A stretch of DNA of 64,000 bases from assembly GCA_037903475.1 (NCBI GenBank), contig JBAJFG010000347.1:1240001-1304000 (forward strand). The letters are read 5' to 3'. Shown piece after piece: positions 40,238-52,265 of the stretch (position 1 is its first letter; every line of letters begins with the position of its first letter). This stretch comes from Ancylostoma caninum (lineage: Eukaryota > Nematoda > Chromadorea > Rhabditida > Ancylostomatidae). The notes beneath the pieces were generated by a model. That model was not told the DNA's origin. It made no database searches and saw only the letters and a program-made list of their open reading frames with translations. A program made the position numbers and the translations under genes.

Positions 40238-41884
40238 AGCTTCCTCGAACCTCATCAAAAATCTTTCTAGGCTTTCTGCAAACTCGATTACCGCCTCAAG
40301 AGCCCTTGGTCGAGTTAATGACGCTCCAGATATGAGAGATGAATTGGTCTAAGTTCGGTGATTCCGATTCCGGACCATCTTGTTTTGCGAAGCGATGCCT
40401 TGTTCTCGAGATGGGAGAAAGAGTGGAAAGTGGGAACATATCGGAGTGGTAGTGGAAGACCACCTATTACCATGACTATGAGATCCAAATTCAGGTAAGT
40501 ATACGAAGAAATTCACCACGACTTCAGCGTGTATATCGAAACTAATCAACGGTTCGGCGTCATCAATTGCACATAACGCAAGGGAAATTGATGTTAGAAA
40601 TCCAAGGTCAGAAGTCTCCAAAACAGTGAGCTTCACTACCTCACATGAACACTGGAAAAGAACCAGAAAATCCTTAGCGGCAGTATTTACACTCTGGTGT
40701 TGCGCCGAAAGCCGACTCTCCCATGTTGATTCCTTGTTATGGCATTTATTCAGCAACAAAACTCACTTTTGCTCGCATAGAATTGTTTAATCTTCAAAAC
40801 AAATGCTTGCAGAAACGTGGAATTATCTGAGAGAGAATACCTGCCCTCCATAGACGCCAACTTCGAATTCTTCACTTCTTTTCTCAGCGGTCGTAGGAGT
40901 ATCCTTGAAATATGTATGCTGGTAGATTCTTTACATTTTTGAGTAAAACAGAGCAAAAATAGTTACAAGCGCAGAATTATCAAATTACTCTGTTATGATA
41001 TAAATGATTTTTTGGCTAGTTTCCGTAATTTTGGACCACCCTGCTTCAGGCAAAGCAGATGATGAGGCGGAAAAATTTTGATGAAAAGTCGGTATTATAT
41101 TTTCCCGTCATCCCGCAATGGAACCAAGAATATACATAGAGCGATACAGGATGAGGTTATTACATTATGAGTTCACCCGTTGTGATGATGCTCTTATGCT
41201 TTTTGTCCGTTTCCGAACCAAATTCCCTAAATGCTATTACTCACACATGTGTGGGGTTTACAATGGCAAGCAATCGAGAAAACAAGTGATTTTTCTAATA
41301 AACCACTCAGAAGTAATAACATAAGAGTGCACGTACACAAATGAACTTTTGCACCATAATGCAATTACTCAATTGGTGATAGGTAGTCTTAACGTTGAGC
41401 GTACACTGAGCGCTCTCTGCGGTTTCTGGACCAATTTCGTTTACCGAATCATAGCTGCCCTGACGGCAACACTGACCTGACAAGAATATCAGTGATGTTG
41501 TCTTATTCTGCATTCTCCTAAACTTACAAAAGAGGACCTAGCTCTGTGTTTTCGCTGCAGATTCGTTGAGATGAGGCTAATTGCCTCAGGCGTGTTCTCT
41601 GCTTTTTTCACTGATAGCAAGCGCATTCTGTTCCAACCTCCCATTCAAGCATTTTATTGTGCGCGGGCTCCTGCGTATTACCAGGCGTTGCAGTACATTC
41701 CGGCATTTTCCCTCTGTTAGCGTCTAATAGTTCCTATAGACCTTACAAGTGCATGATGTAATAGATACAGTATACGTATTAAATTTGAATGCTATAAATT
41801 TTGTACTCATATACCAATTGAAATATGTTGGTACTGCAAACTTAACGAACTATTGGAGCTATTACTTTTACTATTGGAGCCCGA
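40237..41884. other. Unassigned stretch
   Basis: The longest frame (40,349-40,759, minus, 136 residues) has no recognisable domain and no splice context. Frames at 40,750-40,956, 41,118-41,324 and 41,307-41,513 are short and unsupported. Confidence 0.4.
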
Positions 41885-42366
41885 ATTTCGGAACTTCCGC
41901 AGAAATATGACGTCACTCGTCGGTTTTTTCGATAGTTCTGTCAGGAGATGGGTCGTACGCTCCCATTCCTGCTCTAACCCATGGGGTTATTACTTCTGTG
42001 AGAACTCTTCAATATATACATTTATTAGTCTATCTAAGTATTACATGACAAGGGGGGGGGGGGGTGTGTGGGATGGATGGAGCCTGGAGGCAACTGGCTG
42101 GCGTGGCTGCTGCTCCGCGGACTGCGCATGGCGGCTGATCCGCCTCTTCGCTTGTTCGCATGAATCGGGCTCCTCCCGACATCTCCATTCCTTCGAGAAG
42201 CTCGTCCTCGAGCTTGTATGTTCGCGATTGATGTTGAAGTAGCGGTGGAAGTCAGTGGAAGTTGTACACGGCAAGAAATCATTCTTCACGAGGGAGACGC
42301 AGAGAAAAAAAGTAGCTTCGGAACTTCCGCCCAGCCTGACACTTTTCGGAACTTCCGCGGAGCTTC
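41885..42366. repeat. Dispersed CGGAACTTCCGC motifs
   Basis: TTTCGGAACTTCCGC occurs at 41,887, CTTCGGAACTTCCGCCCAGC at 42,317 and TTTCGGAACTTCCGCGGAGC at about 42,352. They share their core with the foldback at 42,845-42,930. A poly-G run (42,051-42,064) lies between them. The frames at 42,034-42,289 are not supported. Confidence 0.55.
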
Positions 42367-42844
42367 GAGACAGATAGAATGATCCAAGAAACTAACATAT
42401 CAAATGGCATGTTTTCGTCCAATTTTATAGTGGTATGTTCTTGCTTGACTTCAGCTAGCCACATAAGAAGCCGCGATAGAATACGAAATTTTTTCCGCTA
42501 TTTGTTCTTTGAAATTTAGTTCGAAATGCCCAATAATGACGTCGGCAATGTCGAATTTCGGGTGAAGCTCGTATCACATAATTGTACTCCTAGGATTATT
42601 CCCGTAAGATTATTCCCATAAGCAGGAAAATTTGACAGATTTCTACCAAAAAGGAATTTTTCCATGTTATCATTAAAGTTGGAACCCGAGTGGTGGAACA
42701 CCTTTTGGTGGGATTGATGATTCTACGATTTCTGGTATCGGGACGCGTGGAGGTGTTCATCACTCCACTTTGGTCGATTTTACCCTATTATTCGAGTTAT
42801 GTTTGAGTCCATAATGCGGATGAATTACGTCACTCTTGTTCCAT

Positions 42845-42930
42845 TTCGGAACTTCCGCGGAGCTTATTCGGAACTGCCGTTGGGTCATCCGCGGAAGTTC
42901 CGAGCAAGCTCCGCGGAGGTTCCGAAAGTT
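42845..42930. repeat. Foldback built of CGGAACTTCCGCGGAGCT words
   Basis: TTCGGAACTTCCGCGGAGCT on the left pairs with AGCTCCGCGGAGGTTCCGAA on the right, 19 of 20 matching. Between them is a third partial copy in each orientation. The short element may be a foldback MITE. Confidence 0.7.
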
Positions 42931-43264
42931 TGTCTGGGTCAGCAATCTTCTCGAGAGAACTGAAAAGGCTCTAGGAATAATCGAATAATAATGATTGATC
43001 TCACTCGTCTGGTCATTTAACTAACTACAATGTCACAGAGTGTTGCATATGTCCTTGTCAAATAAGTTTCTTCCTACCTCAGTTAGAAACTATCCGTCAG
43101 AACTTAAGTAAATCAAAATGAGAAAGAACATACCATGACTAATCCCCAGAATGAGAGATTTCTACGTCCTCACATCCTTCACACGGTACACAAGCTTTCC
43201 TGAACCTCCCGTGATCCGTATAATGATGTACTCTTACAATAACCCATCACCATCCAAAAATGTT

Positions 43265-43267
<3 letters not shown>

Positions 43268-43306
<39 letters not shown>
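43268..43306 (+). repeat. Microsatellite (GA)n
   Basis: About 19 uninterrupted GA dinucleotides. The frame at 43,151-43,426 that runs through it (an RE repeat) is an artefact. Confidence 0.95.
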
Positions 43307-43311
<5 letters not shown>

Positions 43312-43989
43312 TTGGACGGCTACACGTTGCGCCAGCAAATACCTCCTTGCAGATGGTCAAAATGGTTTTGATGCTGTTGTCCTCCGTCTCGTTACCTCAA
43401 AATACAATCAATTCGATCGCAGTTAGAGATACGGTTCGAAGATAAAGACTTCGCGTTCCATCGGCGAGTCAAAAATGTCAAGTCAGCATTAAAAAAAGAA
43501 ATATAAGCCGGAAATCTGAGGTGGTAGTCATTTGGCCGAAATTGTCACCTTCATCAAAGGTGTAAGTCCCGATTAAGTGCCAATTGACTGCCAGTGATGA
43601 CTTCTAGAAATATGTTGTTCTCGATGTGGTATAACCAGTAATCAAGCACGGATTGAATATTGGCACCTAAGCTGGAGCGAATTTCGAGCTTTCATCGACA
43701 TCTCAAGCCTGAGCTCGCATGACGCTGACTTAGCGCTAAGCCCGAACTCGGCAATAATTGGTCAGCGTGCGTGAAAGATCGCGTAATAAAGCGAGACGCA
43801 GATATCTTGCGAAATCGACAGCAAAATGTGCTCAAAGATACATTTTACTGCAAATTTCGCTGGCAATTTCGCCGACAAGACCGCGCTCCGAGCACACATG
43901 TCCACATACTGACCTTCATTCATGATCAGGTACAGGAAATGCAAATAAAATCAATATCCATACTACATTCTTGACCGGAAACCATTAAT

Positions 43990-44225
43990 CACGGATTGTT
44001 GGCAATGGCGTAGTGGTCAAGAGGCTCGTTCATCGTGAAATTGGTCGATGGTTCGACTCCGCTGCAATGGCACAGCTTTGCATACGGTTTTTCATATGCT
44101 TCCTGATAGAAAGCAGCTTCATTCATTCCGGCTAGTTTCCAGGTACTGGCTTCAACCATCAAGCGAGAGGATTCTTCACCGCTGATTGGTGACAAATTCT
44201 TCATTTGATTACAAAGGTCAGAATT
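43990..44225 (+). repeat. tRNA-derived SINE-like unit 1
   Basis: An A box (TGGCGTAGTGG, 44,006-44,016) and a B box (GGTTCGACTCC, 44,050-44,060) fit the RNA polymerase III internal promoter. The rest does not fold as a tRNA, and a tail of about 160 bp follows. The tail shares words with unit 2. Confidence 0.6.
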
Positions 44226-44229
44226 TTCG

Positions 44230-44560
44230 GTGGTGGGTGGTGTAATGGTTAGGAGGTTTCATCACAGCGAGGTTGGTCGGAGGATCAGCACTTCACCAAG
44301 ACAAGCGTTCTGCAAAGGATTTTTGGGATGCTTCGTACACGGTAACTATGTTGCAATCGCTCTCTTTCTCAAACTAACAGCTGAGCGGTGAATCGCCCTC
44401 GTTGATTCAGTAATATGCACAACTCGAAGCTTGGATCCTTGAACAATTTCCTCACGATTGGCTTTTCGTACCACTGCTAAGTGGAATGTCAAGTGTGGAG
44501 CAGTTAGTGTGTACTCTAATCGCTGGTTGGCTTCGAGCATGGTCTCAGTTCTGTTTGCAA
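44230..44560 (+). repeat. tRNA-derived SINE-like unit 2
   Basis: An A-box-like word (TGGTGTAATGGTTAGGAGG, about 44,239) and a decayed B box (GGTCGGAGGATCAGC) are followed by a tail resembling that of unit 1 (GCGTTCTGCAAAGGATTTTT compared with GCTTTGCATACGGTTTTTC). Confidence 0.5.
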
Positions 44561-44774
44561 TGGCTGAGAGGGAGGAGTATTCACGATCCTATGTGAAGTC
44601 CAAAAAGGAGCCATTCTTGGAGAGCCGATTTGGGAGGCTTGATGAGTATCTTTTGGCAAGATCACCTAAGAATCACATGAGTAAAGGCCGAAATGTGCGA
44701 AAAGTCACACATTTTCCAGAAATCCGCAATCGAATTCATGTTGTAGATGCCAATTCCTTGTGCGGATAGGTTTT

Positions 44775-45005
44775 GCATCTACCGTGGCGCAGTGGAATGT
44801 GTGCACACACCTACGAAGATGCTATGGGGTTCAATTCTCAGCGTCAAGGTGATTCGCAACGTCTCACTCACGAGCTGTAGTTTATGGCTGATAGTACCCA
44901 CTGCCAAAAACAGGTGGAATGTGGTGCTGAGGTAGTGCTGCCCATCCAGAGGTATTTGGTCGAGTGATCGGTTCCCCTCAACGCCAGTGTTTTGTATTAG
45001 AAATC
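44775..45005 (+). repeat. tRNA-derived SINE-like unit 3
   Basis: An A box (GTGGCGCAGTGGAATG, 44,784) and a B box (GGTTCAATTCTC, 44,828) at tRNA-like spacing. The head is followed by a tail with words such as GGTGGAATGTGG that partly recall the end of unit 2. Confidence 0.55.
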
Positions 45006-47639
45006 CCAATTGACATGTGGCGAGTAGATAAAAATTTCCTCCCTGTTGGCAGCCGTAATTCGCACTTAGCTATTGTCTGAAGTTGTCCATTAAGTGCCAA
45101 CTTCGATCAAATTGCTACCACCTCTGGTATTCACTAATAGAACGAGGAATATTTGACAAGGCTTTTTTTAGTAATTCAACGTAGAGACGACGTTGTGCCT
45201 TTAATGGCGCAAATCTCAGCTTGTCCATGGTATACTCTCATAGCTAAACCTTCAGTTCACTTGCAGCTCAGAGGAAGTTGCAGCCAAGTCACAATTTCTT
45301 GGACAATAGCAATGCCAGATAAGGAGAATGATCCTGCCAGCATACAAAAAAAACATACTTATCTTAGCAAATGTTATCCATCTTGCATGCCATTTTTTTG
45401 CTTCCAAACAGAATTGGCTCATGTCTTTCTGCAATCCACAAGGAGTGAGCTCAATTGCTGCTACATATATCCCAGTTTAGCTGGCTGTTCACGTTTTCTA
45501 TGAAATATTAAATCAATATGAAAAATGCGGACGTATACTTTCCCCAGAATGGAATTCCATCTCCTGATAATTTTGCTATCCCTTATGAGCCTGTGGGGCA
45601 AATAATATTTCCGTTCGTCAGCGTTATAGCTGCATAGGCAAAAAAAAACTAGTGGTAGATGTGCCCTTTCCGGGAAGGTTATACCCCCTAGTTCTGCGGT
45701 TCGATATCACCACAAATCTGCTGTAATCCAAACCGAACTCTCATATAACTGCGCCTTCCGCTATGGCATTCACGGATCGAATATATTGAAAGGTTCCGAA
45801 ACTGTTCTGGCCTATCGTTTGTAGGACGCTTCGTTCTCCCGAAGAAATTTCTTGTTCACTGATGTAGTTTATCTAGCATTCACCACTAGAAGGATCTGAA
45901 AACAGCGCAAAGCCAAGCGCAGTGTTTTCTTTTCGTCATGGGAAGGAGGAGGCATGCATTGCCGATAACTAATTTTCATCTTGCCTCGGAAGCCGTCCTC
46001 TAGGGTATTTTTTTAACCCATAGCACTGCATTCTGATAACTCTTTCATGAGAACTTGGCAACTAATGAGCACGCAGAGGGAGAGCGAGTGCTTTGCAGCT
46101 TGGTGAAGAAAATAAGCATGCGAGTGCTGCCACCCTTTTCGCATACTTGGGACTCTACCATATTTTTGGCAAGGCGATGTTGTTCTGCAGTAACCTGTCC
46201 ATTAGTGGTTGTAGAGTGCAATGTGGAGCAGAACCCTAAAATTTACGCATATTTGAGCATATGAAATATTAATTGTAACGCATTCTAGTCATGCGGGTCT
46301 GCAGCATCATCTGCTTTTCATCACTCTGTCTGCGCATACACTCATTTCATTTATACCACCGCTTTGAGTTTCTGCGGATAATAGCGCAACTCGGCCAGCG
46401 GATCCGACTCCTCGTAGTCTCACGTGCAGGGGAAGCACCTGGAGCACATCTGAAGGTCAACCTCGGCTCCACATTTTTTTTTCAGATCTATTTATGTTTA
46501 TGATAACAAAAATACGTACGTATACGTGGAGAGAGCACCGTGGCAATCATTTGGAGCTTCACCGGAGCATCCCCCACTCCCTCCCACACGGAGTGCCGAA
46601 GCTCAACATTCATCCTACTCTAGAGGCTAAGCACTAATCCACACTTCGCATGTTTATTCAGTCAATTTAAAACGATTAGGCTTAATTGCGGCTTGGCTGT
46701 AAGGGAAAAGATGTATAAACACAACAACTTCCTTGGCTTCTAACTAGCATCTTTCTCGGAGTACTTTTCTTTGCCTACTTGGGTCACTACACTCCTCACT
46801 GGCAGAGGATTTTGCTTTTATCACAGGTGCACGCTTTTGTATTGTATTGTATTGCTCTACTTGAAATACTCCACTGGACCCGTGTCCGCTCGCTGCAATG
46901 CATCATCTGCGTGTTGGCACTTTCATTGTCTGCGCATCCACACATCTCATTGACAACACCGTTCTCATCCCGCTCAACACACCTATTTACCCATTTTCTA
47001 ATCCACTTCATGCATCACCTTGTACGTATGTACGAGAATCATATTGAATGATGGTGGATAAACGATGGGAATGCAAACATTTTCTCAGTGCCTGTGAGCC
47101 GACGCGAGAGAAAAAGCTACCGGAGGCGAACGGAAAGAGCCATATTCTTCTCTGAAGAGGATTAAAATCTTTAAAATCTCCGAGCACAAGCTCAGGCACG
47201 AGAGCAAAAAAGGCGGCTGCTTGCCTGTGCACTGAGGAGAAGTACACTGACTTTGTGGACGTTACTGCTGCTGTTGTTCATGCTTCGACTTCATTGAACT
47301 TCCTTCTCACTTACCTGGTCTTACCTTATCTATCCTCGAAAAACGTATATTTTGATCATGCATTCTGTGAGTTCGCACTAACGAACCAGTTCTCTCTTTC
47401 CACCAGCAAAAAAAAACTGCTGCGGTAAGGTGAAGATTGATGATGACTGACGTCCATCTATTGGCTGGCAGTTCAACTCCAAAGTGGTGGCAGTGAAAAA
47501 AAAATGATCCTGCGAGAAAAATACTTTGGTAGAGTGGAACGAAAGGGGAGAAACTAAACAAAATCAAGAGCCTCTGAGAGAGCTGAGCAATCTGGATAGG
47601 AAACACCTCCCCCACCCCGAGCCAAGTAGGTAGTAGAAT

Positions 47640-49134
47640 CTCGCAGAATTTAAATTGCAGCCGTCGCACAGCAATTTCGAATTATTATAGGACATTCGAG
47701 AAGCCAGAGGTAGGCGACTCTGAAGAATTGAAATATTAGGAATCCTTAAATGACGAATGAGACTTCACGTCATCATCCATTCCTATATATTAAAAAGTCT
47801 AGTCTATATATTAAAAAGTCTGTGATAGAATTGCTAATGATATCATCTGAAGCATGCATGTACATCCAGCCTTCCTCCTTTGTATAGCCTTTGAACCCTG
47901 CCAAGACCATTTTTGTCCTACAGCAGTTATGAACAATAGGTCATAAACGATAGCTCTCTCACGAGGATTTCCTTAGCCATAAAATTTTAGATTCCCACAG
48001 TGATGGTCAGCTATTTCCAGCCAAGATATCTCTCCATTTTTCTATTTGCTCGACGTCTGTACACTACTTGTGCTTGGTTGGGTTTGCTTAATCTCTGGTT
48101 ACTCTGAGAAACTTTGAACTCCATTAAATGGGTTGTGACATAAGATTCCGCTGTTCTGAAATTTTCGATGAAAAAAAAATTTAAAAAATCACAACAGTCG
48201 CTGCATTTCTGCCGTTTTTGCAGCAGGAGCTCTTCTCCTGCTTCAAAAATTCATGAACGGCCAGGCAAAGAACCGAGTCGAGCAGTGCTGGAGGTCTCTG
48301 ATTTTAGCAGATCGGTTTTAGCACAGTAGATGGTTAGAGCTAGATTTATGCTACATAATGCACAGTTAAAAATTCCTCTGCGATTCCTCCGCTTTTCCAG
48401 AGAGCTCGACCAACCAAATTAGTGCGCCCTTTGCGGTGTGGCAAAGTGGTGTGATTTCCACAGAGCTCATGGAACTTGTCCTTAAATTCAATCAGTGTAC
48501 GCAAAATTTTGGTGCTTGTAGTCAAAATGGAAGAAATCCCACTTTAATTCGCTTCAAATCCAAAGAGAAAAACGGCATAATCAAAAATTTGGGTTACTCC
48601 GCCCAAATTTGGTCAGTCTCATGCAGCGTCATGGTAGAATTATTATTCGTGCAAATGCAGTTACCGAATTTGCATTCTTGAAGGGTTTACTCCGAAATTA
48701 ATTACATTTCCAAAAAAAAATGCTCACTTCACTTCAAAACAGTGTCTAGACATGGGCGCAATCTAATCCGTGTTCATTTATTAGAAGCTTTTGAAAATAA
48801 CCATGCAAAACAGCGGAAACTTATCTTACAACCTAATAAAATACTTTTTGATCGAAATGTTAAAAAAATGAAATGTTACTGCGGTGAACAACATAAATTT
48901 GATACCATCTTCAAACCCCATGTGATGCAAGAAATCTACGAACTTTTGCTGATATTTGATCTGTTTCAACCATATCACTTCTCTACTCTATACGTTTTTA
49001 ATCTTTTTCCCAAGTACATAGGAAGGTTCCTTATAAAGCACCAGGGGCGTGAGTTTCTTCTTCTCTCTTCTTTTCCTTTTGCTCTACTTTTTTCATTTCC
49101 AATGCTAAGCATTGCTGCTAAAGCTTAAAGGCAG
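47640..49134. other. Unassigned stretch within copy B
   Basis: A 128-residue plus frame (48,742-49,128) and an 81-residue frame (48,436-48,681) have no recognisable motif. CTATATATTAAAAAGTC is repeated directly at about 47,786-47,820. Nothing else is visible. Confidence 0.4.
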
Positions 49135-49539
49135 AGTGTCACATCGTTTCTTGGGTTGTAGATATCAACATTCTCTAGACCTGTTCGTTACGCTGATTCC
49201 AATGATGTACGTCAAAGCACATAGAAGTGACGAGAACCCCGTTTTCGGAGGGTCCGAAAAAGGAGTTCACGGACTACTTGGGCGGAGCGGTCCGTGATTG
49301 TGCTGGTTGCCCGCCACGACTGCGGCGTTGGCCAAGAAGCCTAGACGTGTCCGATCGACAAGATCAACGGCTTCACGCGTTCACTCTGCTCGACAAACTG
49401 TTCCAAATCCGGTCCCGAAAAACGTTTAAAAACGGACTTAAAAATGATATGTATGTACGCCGCTGGATTCAACGTGTTGAGGAGATTCAGAATCCGCTGA
49501 AATTTCGAACACGAAAACGAGTTGATACACTGCCTTCAA
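49135..49539. mobile_element. AAGGCAGTG-ended palindromic repeat
   Basis: The left end TTAAAGGCAGAGTGTCACATCG (in two parts: TTAAAGGCAG, AGTGTCACATCG) pairs with the right end read inverted, TTGAAGGCAGTGTATCAACTC. The left half shares ACGCTGATTCCAATGATGT with module A of the 13-kb array (GTGCTGATTCCAATAATGT). Non-coding; the frame at 49,227-49,589 is incidental. Confidence 0.65.
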
Positions 49540-50446
49540 GTTCTGCTCACATAGTTCCTAAGAAGTTTAGAGGAATGAGCGAGAACTAGTTCAAAAAAAA
49601 AACTTCTGCATAATTTTCCAAGTCTATGAAGATTTACAGGTGTTCTAGCCATTGTGCGTCTTCCAAAACTCTGCTTCCTTTTTCTCGAATTTCGGCAATA
49701 CTTCAGTCAAATTTTTCGCATTATTTTCCTACCTTTTCCCGAAACTTTTTCAAGGAAGTCTTGCAAAATTCCCCACATGCAGAGGAGAAAACCAAAGGTG
49801 TAGAATTACCATCGGTAAATTTGTCTAGCAAGATTGCATGTGATCGAATACCACTTTCTTCCATAACCTGGGATGGTAGTAAACCTACCGAAACTGTCAG
49901 TTAATGATAAACGTTAACTGGCAGCTAAATTACACCTTACGGGGAACTTCGGGAGAGGTAATGTAGGCTTCATTGGACCGAGCATGGTTCTCTAAGTGAA
50001 GCACTTGAAAACTATGACGAAATGGGGACCAAACTTGCAGATAAACTCACAATAGAAAACGAACTGTGAGCTCACTGTCACGCTGACGTTGCTGCCAGTA
50101 TGAAACGACGAGGACACGGGAAGCGAAAGAGTGTGCGGCGCGCGAGACGCAGACGGCGATCTCATTGTTTCGTGAAGAAGTCCTCCAGAGGACTTTTTGC
50201 TCATGGTTCGGGTTCATCTTTGCAGCCAGTCGAGCGTGCACTGATTCCTTTTCGGTGAAGACACATTTCCGGGTACACCCAACTGACCGATGTTCCACTA
50301 TCTCTATCATCATGACCTGCAGCAGGATATCATCGATGATTCAGATTTCCTGGTGGCTGATTTTGACAGCTGCCCCTTTCCAGATTGAATCCCACATATT
50401 TGTATGCTTCTGTTAGCGACGCACGAGGTTGTCAAACTTCTTTATT

Positions 50447-50480
50447 GGCCGACGTTTCGGCGACTTCGCCTTCGTCAGAG
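50447..50480 (-). ncRNA. Hammerhead-ribozyme-like core in the Penelope 5' region
   Basis: The minus strand reads CTGACGA, then A, GGCGA, AG, TCGCC, then GAAAC. This is the order CUGANGA, stem II, GAAA of a hammerhead core, with one extra A at the base of stem II. Partners for stems I and III could not be fixed by eye. Penelope-like elements are known to carry hammerhead motifs, but the same bases also encode a conserved protein motif, so this may be coincidence. Confidence 0.35.
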
Positions 50481-50700
50481 CCTGAAAGAGTCGAGTCGAT
50501 CCGTTAAAGTACTCGGACAAACACCTCCTCAATCCAACTTCGATCCGGATTATACCCGAGAATCACGAATAACCCCAGCGGTAACCCACTCACCTCTTCA
50601 CAAGTCCGCCAACCGGGTGATGTTTTGGACGACCGGCCGAACACGCAGAACTTGGAAACAGTATGAGACGTTCTGCCATTAGTCATATCTCGCGTCATAT

Positions 50701-50733
50701 TAGTATAGTATAGTATAGTATAGTATAGTATAG
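50701..50733 (+). repeat. Microsatellite (TAGTA)n
   Basis: Six to seven tandem TAGTA pentamers, continued by imperfect AT-rich copies to about 50,762. Confidence 0.9.
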
Positions 50734-51179
50734 TCATATTAGTATATTAATATTAGAATATTATGCCGAGGTTTAAAGAAGACCGGACTTGGGATCTGAA
50801 TCCCACATATTTTGTGAGCTGGGAATCATATTTTTGAGCTGAACACATCAATGGTAGGTTATGTGGGAAGAGATTCACTGGCCGACTATGATTCAGAGGT
50901 ATGTCAGCATACTTCGAGAACAGCGAGTGTTCAATGTGTGAAGGTTCTAAACCTCGAAGGGTCGAAAGGTTCCGCAAAACCCTCACCATTCAGAGACGAT
51001 TGTTGTCAGTTAGCTCGTGGCTTATTCGTGGTTCCAAATCAGAGCTGACAGTTCACCGCGACCTTCTGCTCATCGTTTCGTCGTCGTTCCAAGAGGTTGA
51101 CCACCACCCCTGATTTCCTCGTATGAGCTGTTTTTTCTTCATCTGCTGTTGTCCATTTAGTCACGTATTAAGTTCACGT

Positions 51180-52265
51180 TTTTGTAGCTCATATCAGTCC
51201 TGTGATTCCTTTTTGTGGTTTCAGAACTTGCCACGCCTACCTTGACCACTAACACCAGTTCATCCGTCGTTATGCCTGCAAATGTCAAGAATGCCTCCCG
51301 GTTCTTCAAACTTCTTTTCCAAAGCCATCTTCTTTTCCTGGATTCTTCCACATGTTCATCTTATGAAATTACTTCCGCTCCTCTTCAAGTAATCTTCCGG
51401 TAGAGCGTAAACAAGCAAAATTGCGAAAGCATATCCAGACATCTCTCTGAACTCAGGACAGAGCCGGTCGTCTGTTCTATTTTTGCATAGGTTCTTTCAG
51501 ATTAGATTAGTTTGTTAAAATTAGATGTTCAATTGACCACATTGGCTTGTGGAAATAGCACTTTGGAGAAGGCTAGCGCATATTGTCTCGGTTATTGTGA
51601 CCTATTCCACTTTATTTTCATTTTTGCATTATTTAAATGTCGACTGTATCATGACTAGTTTTACAACTCCTTGAATAACATGGAACTCACTTCATGCTTC
51701 AACCGTTCTTCTCTCCGTCCATGAATTTGTCGGTGTGTAGGTTTTTCCTACTATTTATCTCTGGCTCCTTTATCAACACCCTAGTGGATACATGTACGTG
51801 TATAAATAACCTTTCAGACTTCTGAGACTCAAAGATGAAAGCACGTAGTGGGAATTGAACAACGAGGCACAGTCGTTATCGCATTTTCTGTTTTTTTTTT
51901 TGCTGATTGTCGTCTCCACAACGTCCCTTACTGCATGTGGAAGCGTTGCACTCCGTTACTGCCCCTGTTTCTTTAAGTTTCCCATCTCATCGCATTTTTC
52001 ATCCATCATCGTCCCGTCCACTGCCCACAAATTACTGGATTCGCTCCTCCCTCCAGCAAATGGAATTTGCTACCTTCTCCCCGGAGAAACTCCGTCGTTC
52101 TCGATGACGTAAAGAATTGACCCAGTTCCTGCACTTAAGCTTCGCATGAGCCTTACGTCCGAGTGGGCGTTGCCTAGAATTCCACTACAATCGAATCAGG
52201 ATGTTTGTTAGTGGAGTTCATTTCGTTACCCCTTCTTGTTTCATTTACGTGTGTATCCTTCACCA
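51180..52265 (+). repeat. Repeat family R, copy 3 (long version)
   Basis: The left part matches 4,570-5,210 and the right part (51,850-52,262) matches 10,600-11,045, so this copy joins the two parts that lie 5.4 kb apart on the left side of the window. The 5.4-kb interval there is therefore likely inserted material. Non-coding. Confidence 0.7.

Larger units (their letters stand above)
50000..50800 (-). mobile_element. Penelope-like element, 5' fragment
   Basis: On the minus strand QVRSSLNLGI (about 50,755-50,790) matches QVRSSLNLGV of the 8.7-kb Penelope fragment. GSDEGEVAETSANKEV (about 50,430-50,480) encodes the conserved motif that overlaps the hammerhead-like core. The phrase AAATATGTGGGATTCA is repeated at both ends (near 50,390 and 50,797). 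Further down, an open frame (49,992-50,313) may be the N-terminal region. No reverse transcriptase is present. The N-terminal assignment is inference. Confidence 0.55.
45280..51900 (+). repeat. Segmental duplication, copy B (partner 540-5,210)
   Basis: See copy A for matching blocks. Copy B carries its own insertions between 47,640 and 51,180: the MITE at 49,135 and the Penelope piece at 50,000-50,800. It also repeats internally: a segment with ATCATCTGC and TCTGCGCAT then ACACTCATTTCAT at 46,290-46,345 recurs at 46,895-46,965. No gene is conserved between copies. Confidence 0.75.

Noticed and set aside
40349..40759. 136-residue minus-strand frame
   Set aside because: Length alone is not enough in this background; there is no domain, splice context or repeat partner.
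42034..42289. Two 82-residue minus frames rich in Ser, Arg and Pro
   Set aside because: They overlap in different phases over a GC-rich stretch ending in poly-G, with no motif; treated as chance.
43151..43426. Frame with an Arg-Glu repeat
   Set aside because: The repeat is the translated (GA)n microsatellite; flanking residues have no motif.
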